Positions 24,641 to 35,037 of a stretch of DNA of 64,000 nt are shown piece by piece; positions within the stretch are counted from its first letter, which is position 1, and the number at the start of each line of letters is the position of its first letter. Source of the stretch: Hofstenia miamia (lineage: Eukaryota; Xenacoelomorpha; Acoela); NCBI GenBank assembly GCA_004352715.1, contig SCFE01000001.1:1032482-1096481 (forward strand), written 5' to 3'. The position numbers and the translations under genes are program-made. The notes below the pieces were generated by a model, which searched no databases, was not told the origin of the DNA, and worked only from the letters and a program-made list of their open reading frames with translations.

Positions 24641-26321
24641 ACTGAAGGATTTGTAAAGCCGACTAGTAAAGGCTTCATTTCATATTTTCAATTTGTTCTA
24701 ATCGCATGATTCATCGTTCTTTCACGTGGTACCATTGGTTGCAGGTGATGTCGAGGATTTTGTATTCTATGCCAAAGGTTATTATATAAAAGTTTCTGTC
24801 TATGGTAAAGGGTTAGGGTTAGGGTTAGGGTTAGGGTTTCTTAGTTAGGGCGTGTTGCCACAAATGACAGCAGTGTTCCGCTATACCTCGAATTAGGCAG
24901 CAATAGATTGTATATGCATCATTTGGACAAACCCCACTCCTAATTGCCAGTCTGAGAAAATATAATCTTTTCGAGCATTTAGTGATAATATGTTCTGTGT
25001 TTTTGTCCCATGATAAACTTGATTGGATGATGACTCCTAGTAGCTGTGTGGATTGAACACGTCATCACATCATCATTGAACATTTCCACTGGGGTAGTGG
25101 AAACCTTTCAAAAATGAAGTAGTTACACTTATCGCCGTTTAAAATCATTTTGTTTTGAAAACACCATTCTACAACTTTCCCAAATGTTTCTTGTGAAGTA
25201 TCAATATCATTTGGTTTACATATTGACCAAAAGGTAGTTTCATTACATATTTCATGCGTGGTGCGTATCTTGAAGTAGGGAGTCTATGAGGATAAGAAAA
25301 ACCCAGGGTCCTAATTTTGTTCCTTGCGGAACGGCAGCCTTAATTGTTTGCCATTCGGATAAGATGCCGCCCGGAAGAGAAACACTCTGTCTACGTTCTG
25401 TTAGGAATGATCTTATCCAATGTATTTTGTAATTATGAAGCCCAATATCTGATAATTTGTTGACAATCAGTTGGTGGTCAACAAGATCGAAGGCCTTTTT
25501 CATGTCAATGAAAAATATTCTCAGGTATGTATTCTTGCATTCAAATGATTCAATCCATTGTTGATATGCATTTATAAGAGCTGTCGTGGTTGATCGTTGC
25601 TCAATTGCCCCAAATTGAGATCGGTCTAGACGTGCTTGAAACATTACTTTGAGCCGTTTTCTGACAATAATTTCTTTTATTATCTTCGACATTTGATGTG
25701 TCAATGATATAGGACGTAAATCAGTTGCTAAGTTATTTCTTTGGTAAGCAAGTGACAATAGCGGATGTAAAGGGTTTGGCGTTGGCTTCGCTGAAGGATT
25801 GGTTAATAAGAATGCATATTGGCAGGACTAGGTCATAGGCAAAATCTTTAAGAATCCAGCTGGGAATGTAATTCCCATTTGAATCAGGACCAGGTGCTTT
25901 GGACGTCTTTGTGTTTTTGAGGTACTCAAAAACTTCTATTTCGTTGACAATGATTGGTGTTTCATGTTCGTCGGTTAATGGTATGGTTAATGGAATGTGC
26001 GATTCAGCGATGGAGTACAGACTTTTGTTTCTCTTATTTGCAAGCTTGAGGATCTATTATGTTTAATTCCTTATTCAATGGCAGGGTTTGTCCTTTCTGG
26101 TTAGATACTCCTGTCAGGTATTTGATGTTATTCCACCATTGCCTTGGATTGTTTTCAGCTTTGAAGCGTACAATTTGGGAGTTGTAGAAATTATGCCTAT
26201 TTTCTTTGAGGTTTCTTTGGATCTGGTTTCGTAGCTCTTTATAATCACACACATTTCCTGATTTCAGCGCTTGTTGACATTTTTTGATGAGTTTATATAT
26301 ATATATATATATATGTATTTC
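24640..26321 (-). pseudogene. LINE (CR1/RTE-like) reverse transcriptase pseudogene
   Basis: Read on the minus strand from the gap edge downward, the blocks are in family order. Near 26250-26034 there is a region with QWWNNIKYLTG. Near 25950-25780 there is VFEYLKNTKTSKAPGPDSNG, with a frameshift near 25750. Near 25730-25260 there is LRPISLTHQMSKIIKEI, then IFFIDMKKAFDLVDH (FxDxxKAFD box), then AVPQGTKLGPWVF. The YxDD box is lost near 25235. Then come STQLLGVIIQSSLSWD (near 25050) and RIQNPRHHLQPMVPRER (near 24750). The 5' part, including any endonuclease, falls in the adjacent gap. A telomere-like array replaces part of the C-terminal region at 24810-24838. Confidence 0.85.
24810..24838 (+). 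repeat. Interstitial telomere-like array, (GGGTTA)4.8
   Basis: There are 29 bp of uninterrupted GGGTTA repeats. In the LINE reading direction they follow a block ending CHLWQHALT and precede HRQKLLYNNLWHRIQN. They therefore sit in the middle of the decayed coding region, at what looks like a deletion junction. Confidence 0.85.
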
Positions 26322-27321
26322 NNNNNNNNNNNNNNNNNNNNNNNNNNNNNNNNNNNNNNNNNNNNNNNNNNNNNNNNNNNNNNNNNNNNNNNNNNNNNNN
26401 NNNNNNNNNNNNNNNNNNNNNNNNNNNNNNNNNNNNNNNNNNNNNNNNNNNNNNNNNNNNNNNNNNNNNNNNNNNNNNNNNNNNNNNNNNNNNNNNNNNN
26501 NNNNNNNNNNNNNNNNNNNNNNNNNNNNNNNNNNNNNNNNNNNNNNNNNNNNNNNNNNNNNNNNNNNNNNNNNNNNNNNNNNNNNNNNNNNNNNNNNNNN
26601 NNNNNNNNNNNNNNNNNNNNNNNNNNNNNNNNNNNNNNNNNNNNNNNNNNNNNNNNNNNNNNNNNNNNNNNNNNNNNNNNNNNNNNNNNNNNNNNNNNNN
26701 NNNNNNNNNNNNNNNNNNNNNNNNNNNNNNNNNNNNNNNNNNNNNNNNNNNNNNNNNNNNNNNNNNNNNNNNNNNNNNNNNNNNNNNNNNNNNNNNNNNN
26801 NNNNNNNNNNNNNNNNNNNNNNNNNNNNNNNNNNNNNNNNNNNNNNNNNNNNNNNNNNNNNNNNNNNNNNNNNNNNNNNNNNNNNNNNNNNNNNNNNNNN
26901 NNNNNNNNNNNNNNNNNNNNNNNNNNNNNNNNNNNNNNNNNNNNNNNNNNNNNNNNNNNNNNNNNNNNNNNNNNNNNNNNNNNNNNNNNNNNNNNNNNNN
27001 NNNNNNNNNNNNNNNNNNNNNNNNNNNNNNNNNNNNNNNNNNNNNNNNNNNNNNNNNNNNNNNNNNNNNNNNNNNNNNNNNNNNNNNNNNNNNNNNNNNN
27101 NNNNNNNNNNNNNNNNNNNNNNNNNNNNNNNNNNNNNNNNNNNNNNNNNNNNNNNNNNNNNNNNNNNNNNNNNNNNNNNNNNNNNNNNNNNNNNNNNNNN
27201 NNNNNNNNNNNNNNNNNNNNNNNNNNNNNNNNNNNNNNNNNNNNNNNNNNNNNNNNNNNNNNNNNNNNNNNNNNNNNNNNNNNNNNNNNNNNNNNNNNNN
27301 NNNNNNNNNNNNNNNNNNNNN
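26322..27321. other. Assembly gap of exactly 1000 N
   Basis: A placeholder gap. Its left edge is a TA microsatellite (26294-26314), which probably broke the assembly. Apparent long frames across it are artefacts. About 450 bp of featureless AT-rich DNA follows to 27770. Confidence 0.95.
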
Positions 27322-27773
27322 ATAGCAATGTATGTCACATACTATTTCCATCTTTTGTTTTCACTGGATAGGTATATTATAGTATTTCACAGTTAACTGA
27401 GCACGTTTCTTACATTTCCACTTTAAAATAAATATATGTTATGGGATTTTATACATCTTGTTTTTCATTATTTATATTAAATTATGTTTGTTTCTCAAAA
27501 TTCTTAGTGATTGTCTTCTAAATACCATGCACTTGTATTTTTTGTATGTGAATAATACACTATTAACTAACTTTGTTTACCAATTTACAAACATTTACAC
27601 ATTTAGAAAGACTAATTCAACATGGTAGCAAAAGAAATTTCGGAGGGATGAATTAATGAATTAATATTATGGATACATCAGCTTACTTAAATGACGTTTG
27701 TTTCTCAAAAATCTTAGAGACTTGTCGTTTTGCACGTCATTCTCAATTGAATAACCTTTTTAAGCGCACTTTT

Positions 27774-28190
27774 TCAAATTATCGACGTCCCTTCAATTTT
27801 AGAATCACCGGGATTGATCAGAAAAGATGGGAAACGACCTAATGGCGTGACTACTGTTTCTTGTCCAATAGGACGCTCCTTAGTGTGGGACGTTACAGTA
27901 GTTGATGCAATTGCTCCCATTCGGATTTCAACTTTTGCTCCTGCTAAAGCTGCAACAGATGCTGAATCCAGAAAAATATCTAAATATTGTGACATTGTTC
28001 AACAAGGCTATATATTTCGACCTCTAGCTTTTGAATGTCAAGGGGTGCAGTTAAATTAACTGGAGACTTTATTTTCCAACTTGGCAAGTCCCTAATATTT
28101 TCATCAAAGGAACCACATGTGGCAGAGTGTTTTAAACAGCGTTTGAGTATTATAATTCAGCAGACAAATGCCGCTTACATTTTGGGACAA
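27774..28190 (+). pseudogene. Relic of a transposon-associated nuclease-like C-terminal domain
   Basis: The frame at 27774-28059 reads LIRKDGKRPNGVTTVSCPIG, then RSLVWDVTVVDAIAPI, then an AESRKISKYCDIV helix and YIFRPLAFECQG. After a frame change (about 28080-28190) it continues GKSLIFSSKEPHVAECFKQR and LSIIIQQTNAAYILGQ. The KRPDGxTxxPW...WDVTxxD...RKxxKY...FxPxAxE pattern is one I associate with C-terminal domains of reverse transcriptase-bearing elements in many invertebrates, and it resembles a PD-(D/E)xK nuclease layout. Both assignments rest on pattern memory and are not verified. No reverse transcriptase is attached here. Confidence 0.55.
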
Positions 28191-28678
28191 TAGAAGATGA
28201 ATCTTCATTAGAAGAATTGTTTTATGTCTTCTAGATAGATTGGGCATCAAGGAAAAAAAGAATATTTAGGAAATAATGACAAAAATCGACTTGCTCATGT
28301 AATTAAAACCTTTTGTTCAATGTAAAGGAAAAGACAAATGCTAAATTGAAGAACAAAGTGGTACAGGGATGACGTCCAGAAAATAAAGCAAGCCCGAGTA
28401 AAAAGCAAAATTTATGGAGTTCATTAAAAAAATACAAATATTGTCAATTCAAGTTTTTCATTTAAAGATGATTTATAATTTGAACTATAATTCGGATTAC
28501 TAAATATTTATTGTACATAAATAGATTTGTATTTAAAAATTGTAAAATTTGTAGATGATTTTGAATTTACAAAAATTTAGAAAAAAATTAGCAATTCTAA
28601 TGCGTTTATTACATCAAAACACTCGCTTTTACAGAAATAATACTGGAACAAACTATATATTTTACAATTGGTTTATGG

Positions 28679-28979
28679 CAGTGGTTCTTAAACCTTCTTG
28701 GACTGTGACCCATCAATACTACAATATGGTAGTGACCTCTCAACTAAATATTTTCTTACTATCATAAATTTCGTAAACTAGATTTATCAACAACTTCCTC
28801 AATAGTTAAGCCATTTGGACAGTTTTTTATTATTTTAAACTTTTACAGTTCTAAGCATAGACTTAAGCTTAAAATGGCATGGGAAATTTCACTGATTTTA
28901 TTTTTAAAAAATGCATAATTCCGAGGTATTAAATGGTACCTTGCAAATTGTCGTTCGATCCACATGTTGAGAACCGCTG
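28679..28979. mobile_element. hAT-type MITE, 301 bp
   Basis: It begins CAGTGGTTCTTAAAC and ends with the inverse of CAGCGGTTCTCAACA, the CAGnGGTTCT end common among hAT elements. The flanks GTTTATGG (28671-28678) and GTTTAAAG (28980-28987) agree at 6 of 8 positions, consistent with a decayed 8-bp target-site duplication. The interior has no coding frame of note. Confidence 0.75.
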
Positions 28980-29425
28980 GTTTAAAGCGTTATAATTACT
29001 ATCAGTTTAATTTTTTTATTATAAAATTTGAAATCGCTCTAAGTGAATTCAATATTCTTTTTGAAAATATTTTCAGCCTTTTTAATTTTATCTCAATAAC
29101 ATTAAATACTACGATTCAGCTGTGGGTAATTCAAATTGATGTTGAGTTTTACATAACTTGTAGTTAAATTTATTACACTGTCCAACACTGAGAAAAGTAT
29201 TGCAAAGCCATGCCCTGTACATGTACATACTACACTGATTTCAATTCTGCAGCATATTGTTGATGAAAAACTTTATAAAAGAAAGTCTTTTGCATCAATT
29301 TTACCTGACTTGGATGCTACAACCTGATACAATAGAAGTTCTTAAAATTTTAAATTATTTTGTAGATACTCTCAAAAATTGGAAATTTTTTATACTTTGT
29401 CACAAAAAATGTTTATACTGATGTT

Positions 29426-31080
29426 GTGCTGATGCGTTATGATGAAAAAATTTATAATAATTCACCTTCCTTAAAACTAGAAGCTCCAAGGATTTTAGTA
29501 ATTAATTGTAGATCTCTAAGAAACTTAAAAGATTTATATTCCTTATTAATTGATATTCTCACATATGAAATAGATGTCTGTATAGTTAGTGAAACTTGGT
29601 TTGACTGTGAAATATCTGAAAGTTATCCTCAACTATCTAGATATTTTTGATTTAGAAAAGATCGGGAAATTTCGAATAAAAGGCACAGAGGTGGTGGTGT
29701 ATGTATTTATGTTAAAAGCAATATTGAAAGTAATCTCAGTAATATTTACTGAAGCAATTAATATAGAATTATTGTGGATCAAAATACTGTTTAATAAGAA
29801 GTTAATGTATAATTGCCGGATTGTATAATCCACCAAATTTAATGGTTGCTAATAAAAATGAAGTGCGAGATTGTATCTCTGATTGCATAGAAAATTTAAT
29901 TTTAAGTTTTATATAGTTCAAGCTGGGGTTTCTACAGATCATCTTGGATTAATAGCAGAACCTTCACTTATAACAGGTATAGAAAAAGTGACAATTCCAT
30001 TTCAAATTATTAATGGAAAAAATATTGAAAAACTAAACTGTTTAATGAATATAAATTTTGAAGAATTTGAAGAAATCATACGATACGATATTGATGAAGG
30101 GACTCCATCATTTTGTAAGACAATCAAGAGTTGCATTGACAGAGCATGCCCAATCATTAATGTTAAAATGACAAAAACAAGGATCCAATTTTCATGACTC
30201 CTCAAATTAAATATTTATTGAGAAAAAAGGAGAAATTAATGCGTAAAAAACAATTTCATAGAGCAAATGAAATGTTTGAAAGAATTAATAAAGAAATTAA
30301 AAGAAGTATTTCAAGGAAAAATCCAAAAAATGGTGGGCTTCTGTAAATCAACTTATGGGACTCAATACACTATCAAAGATGCATAAAGAATTTGATGCAA
30401 ATGAAATCAACAAAATATTTACTAATATATCAAATGATTTGAATTACAAGCAACCTAGAACTCCTAGTATAGATAGTGAAGAGATTCCAACCCTAACAAT
30501 GCATCAAGTATATCATGCATTGAAAAGTGTCAAAAAAACATCAACAGGATACGACGGAATACCATATTAGTTTATTAAAAAATTTTCGTATATAATTACA
30601 CCAATAGGTCATTATATATTTACGGAATCGCTAAGAACTGCTAAGTTCCCGAAAATTTGAAAAACTGCTATAATAATACCAATTCCAAGATCACAATCGG
30701 CAAAACTGCATAATTTAAGACCAATTAGCATCACTTCAATATTGTCAAGAACTTTTGAAAAACTTGTATTTAATTTTCACATCAAAGATATCTACAATAG
30801 TTTGAAGCATAAATAGGACCTCAAAATGAATTAAAGAAATTCTAGTAACAACAAAATTTTTTCAAACGTGTCAACAAATGATACAATTGCTGCATTGTTT
30901 TTCAAAACTGCTGCATAAATTTCGCCGTATGATCCGATAAAGCTCCTTGAAATCAAAAACAATTTCAATTGAAGACCTAAAACATACGTTTTTACTAGAC
31001 ATTTAACTAAAAGAAAAGTCATTCTAAGACGTATAAACTAATTGAATAATTTATCTAACGCAACAAATTATGATATTGAA
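29426..31080 (+). pseudogene. LINE pseudogene with endonuclease and reverse transcriptase parts
   Basis: The 5' part (29426-29650) reads ILVINCRSLRNLKDLYSLL then EIDVCIVSETWF, the start of an apurinic-type endonuclease domain. YNPPN near 29826 and STDHLGLIAEPS near 29935 are later endonuclease blocks. From about 30490, MHQVYHALKSVKKTSTGYDG, then IPYxFIK, KTAIIIPIP and LRPISITSILSRTFEKLV give the start of the reverse transcriptase. Stops and frameshifts are frequent and the catalytic FxDxxKAFD and YxDD boxes are not readable, so the copy is dead. It appears more complete at its 5' end than the other LINEs in the window. Confidence 0.8.
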
Positions 31081-31739
31081 AGAGTTCTGTGATGATGCGA
31101 AAAGATTTATTATTAAGCAAAACGTCATCCCAGGGATATCATAAACAAGGCCTAAATTCTATAATAGAGATTTAGTTTTATTTTTAACCTGCTTGCTAAT
31201 TTATAGCTTTGTAGTGTGTTTATTATTTATAATCTTATTAGCGAAGCTCTTATGAAAAGCCATGGTTTATATTATTGTATTTACGTTCATTTAATAAAGA
31301 TTAGTCTATTTTTATTCTGGCCTGAAATCACGCCTCAATATAGTTTATTGAATTTCGAAAAGTTAAGCTCCAAAATACAATTCTATTTGAACCAAGTTTT
31401 TTTAATTACTTTCAATGAGGAAGTACGTAAATTCGATAAATCCTTGCAACTAGTCGGGACGAGAACATATGCAAATCAAAGAAGTAAGCAGATCCCTTGT
31501 ATGCAAAACGGTTCTGAAAGATAATATATGACACAGCTGCTTTCAGTGTAAATTGATTTGGGGTTTTGCACAATAGCGTATAATTTGATTCACAGAGCTT
31601 TAAGAAAATCGATATTTCTATTTTCTCGAATTCTTATACATAATAGTCTTGAAAATTTGTCCAAAATGTTTCGTCGCAGGCGTTTTTGCTTACATAAATT
31701 AAAAATAGGCAATGTGCATAGAGCCTAATACTTGATAAA

Positions 31740-31930
31740 AAATTTCTTGAAGACTTTCCAATGTATTGTGCAATACAGTTGCAATTATCCTTAATAAGAA
31801 CATGCAGATACATTTCCCTCTAAATTTACTAGATTTTAAAATAATAATTACAATTTTTTAAATTTTAAAAAGTGGCAAGTTTAATTTATAAATATAGTCC
31901 TCTTTTGGTTGCAAGGATTTTATAAAAATA
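31740..31930 (+). pseudogene. Diverged hAT relic fragment
   Basis: This segment matches, in inverse orientation, the region around 6940-7110. The shared pieces are CCCTCTAAATTTACTAGATT, a TTTTAAAAAGTGGCAA stretch and ATGTTCTTATTAA. The other copy reads into a hAT dimerisation domain, so this is likely the same family; the diagnostic SSxxSER motif is not preserved here. The stretch 31080-31740 before it shows nothing recognisable. Confidence 0.45.
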
Positions 31931-32244
31931 CTCTCAATAATTTTTAAATTACTTGATCTTGATGTCTGATGTAATGTTTGTTTCAAAATTTAGTCAGCAT
32001 TTATTTAGATGATTCGATATATTAGAACTGGTCTCATGTTCTTTAGTTCTTCTTGATAGTTGCCTACTAGCAAAACCATTAACAAATGCACATCAAGTAA
32101 TTGCGTTTTAAAGTTTTACATAATTTTAAACACTAGTTCATACAAGTAACAAATGCTATTTTAAAAAGCATCATTAGACTATTACAATTTTTGTATTTAC
32201 CATTTTTCTTAAAATAGCCACTACCAGACTAAGGAATGCAAACA

Positions 32245-34577
32245 ATGGGGGAGTTTCACGAAATTTAGATTTTTTTTAAAGACACTTATTTTATATATTT
32301 TGGGCTGAAAATCACGAAAAAAAGGGTGCCCGACATCAATTTTTGATACATTTAGAGAAAATTAAGGTTTTGTTGGCTAATCCCATTACCTATTTGCTAT
32401 TGGTTTGACGTCATTCCTGCTGTTCACAGGTTCATAGTGTATGTTCGAATACAGCAATAATGTATATACATACCCTTGCTAATACCTGCGATATAAAAAC
32501 TATAATTGACACGTAATATGTTTATTGTACCTCTTTATTATAACAATTTGATTTTTGTAAAAAGTTTTACATTGCTTTTCGTTTTTGTAAATCAAGGAAT
32601 TAATGTTTTGCATTATAGTATTAGTAAAAGCACTAGTAGTATTTCACAAATTGTTTTTCATTTACTATTGTAGTTAAAGTATTTGCTTAAATTTAATTGC
32701 ACAAACAAGTAGTTTACTTATTTCATTTCCAGTCTCAGACATGCAATATGTCATTTGATAATTTGATTTTAGTTTGCTTCAATGAGATATAAATATTGGT
32801 TTGTACCGAAATGCTCGTCGACAACGATTGCAACCCTAATTATTGGTTCCTTAGTGCTTAGGGCGCTACTAAGAAACTATTTTCTTTCTGATCGAAATTT
32901 GGTGAAAACAAATCTTCCTTCTAGGCTTCAGTTCAAGTTCTTCAAAGTCAATTCTATTGTTTACTATTTTGAGGTCCCTATCCAAAAACCGTCTGATCCT
33001 ACAATGCAAAGCCTGACTTGGTCCACTTATAAAAATGGCAACAACATCAAGTATTTGATTTCTTGCTCCCCAGACGGTTTTATAAATTACAGCCCAGGAG
33101 GATTTAGAGGGAGATTTCAGATACTGAATTTGATAGACAAACTGACTTTTTAGATGTTTTGCCACCAAAATCTACTAGCAGATCGGGGGCTTAAATCAAT
33201 GGAAACAGTTTTAAGCCTAAAGGTGTGCAAATTGTAAAGACTACCATCAGTTTGTGGCAGTACAGTTCTTTCTAAAGAAGCATTATTTAATAAACAACTA
33301 GTTTCATCTCGCAGAGTTCGTGAATTTAGTGCCCTGAGTTCCCATGCCCAAATTCCTATTAACTCAATTAAACAATTAGATTGCTTTCGTGCAATTGCCT
33401 GTGGGCTTTGTAATATTCAAAATAGAATTTACACATATTTGTAAATAAATGTTCTTGAGGTAAATTGATTTTTGTGCTAGTATATTAAATGATTGAACAA
33501 CAATGGTGAAATGGAATCACACTCATTCCAATGAGGTTGCTGATTCGAATCCGGCTTGTTCATTATTATAATTAATATTAATGATGTTCAATATCATAAT
33601 TAATTCAATATTCATGAGATTCGGTAGGAGTTTAACCTACAGTCTTCTGTAAATGCAGATGTGTTAATTACACTACGAATCTGCATGTATGGTAGACATA
33701 ATTTTTAATGTGAAAAATTTCAAAAAGTTGTGAACTAGCACTGTAATATACTCTATATATATATATATATATAGACAAAGCATTATAGCAATGATGCTGT
33801 AGCCGATAAAATTGCTTTTATGTAGCTACTAAAATCGTCACTTGAACCATTGCTGGATTTCCGAAAATTTAGATGCAGAACATCCATACACACAGCTGAT
33901 AGTGAATCTGTTACATTAAAATGTGCACTTAATAGTGACGTAGCCGTGATAAACATTTAACTTCAGACCTAACCCTTGGCTCAGAACTACGCTGGTGAAG
34001 CTGTCACAAAACAATGTTTGCAACCGCCTGCTTACATGGTCACCATATTGCTTTGCAAAGTAAAAACTGGTGGTTTTGAAAGAAATACAGCAAGAATAAA
34101 ATTCGATATATACGCTAAGTTCAATGAATTTACTTTCTCCATGTAAACTAAAGCAAACTTTGGATTATAAAGTGTAAATTTGCTCATAAAATTGTTCGAT
34201 GAATGAACTATATATTTCAAACAGTTAATTTAACTAACAGTGCAATGGAATTATTTTCATGTTAAAAAATATATTTGAGATTTAAATACTATATTACAAA
34301 TGGGAAATATTGATATAGCAGTCATTGACAATAGATAAAAACTCTTTTATTATATTGCAATAGTAAATAGATCATCGCTGCATTTGAACAGACTGAACCT
34401 GTGAACAGCAGGAAAGACGTCAAACCAATAGCAAATAAGTAATGGGATTAGCCAACAAGGACAAAATTTTCTCTAAATATCAAAAATTGATGCCTGGCGC
34501 CCTTCTTTTCGTGATTTTCAGAGCAAAATATATAAAAACTGTTTTTAAAAAAATCTAATTTCGTGAAACTCCCCCAT
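32245..34577 (+). mobile_element. DNA transposon with about 190-bp terminal inverted repeats (THAP/DDE4, ISL2EU-like)
   Basis: The left end (ATGGGGGAGTTTCACGAAAT onward, to about 32434) is repeated in inverse at about 34394-34577, finishing TTTCGTGAAACTCCCCCAT. The arms are about 185-190 bp and highly similar, including GGTTTGACGTC and CCTGCTGTTCACAGG blocks. The outermost bases are AT on each side, which may be a 2-bp target duplication. A decayed transposase lies inside at 32782-33444. A TA microsatellite sits at 33754-33773. Long arms and a THAP plus DDE_4-like protein suggest the ISL2EU/Harbinger-related group; the family name is an inference. Confidence 0.85.
32782..33444 (+). pseudogene. 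THAP/DDE_4-type transposase pseudogene, internally deleted
   Basis: The frame opens with RYKYWFVPKCSSTTI, resembling the zinc-binding THAP-like start of this transposase group (the first ligand Cys appears mutated). It jumps soon after to TMQSLTWSTYKNGNNIKYLI followed by SCSPDGFINYSPGGFRGR, a DDE_4 endonuclease block containing a catalytic Asp region. After a frame change, 33175-33444 reads LADRGLKSMETVLSL, a stop, RLPSVCGSTVLSKEALF, SSRRVREFSALSSHAQIPIN and IACGLCNIQNRI, the conserved C-terminal part. Much of the middle is missing compared with full-length proteins of the type. It is centred between the long inverted repeats. Confidence 0.75.
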
Positions 34578-35010
34578 TTCAGTGCAGTTCACCCAAGGTT
34601 TCAAATTTTGTAATATTAACTGACTATCATTTCTCATTGAACTATTTCTTGCCATTTAAATAATTAAATGGGAACCGCAAGAGGCCCTAGAGACCTGACA
34701 ATTGCAAGACAGCATCATTTTAATCAAAATGCAGAACAATCCAGAAAGCTTGATGATTAATTGCTAGTGTTCAATTTGAATAAAAAGTTTTCTCATTTAA
34801 ATAAAAACCACATATACATATGGCGTCATACTGTTTAGTCGCAGTAAAAACTATATATGCACCTAATTTCATTAATTCATGAAAAACCTGTTTTGCCAGA
34901 CAAGCGAACAGTGAACACTCAGCTTTATCAAAGCTAAAAATTTACGCATTATACAACCTAAATTATTCACAATTCATTACAACTAAACAACAATAAAAGA
35001 AAAACAAGAA

Positions 35011-35016
35011 TTTATT
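35011..35016 (-). terminator. Polyadenylation signal of Hsp70
   Basis: TTTATT on the plus strand is AATAAA on the minus strand, 22 bases after the Hsp70 stop codon. This gives a very short 3' UTR if it is used. Other AATAAA-like sites occur further on. Confidence 0.5.
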
Positions 35017-35037
35017 TCAATGTCTACAGAAATTAAT

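Noticed and set aside
26034-27396. Several long frames on both strands across 26322-27321
   Set aside because: They consist almost entirely of n plus TA microsatellite; only the LINE part at 26034-26280 is real sequence.
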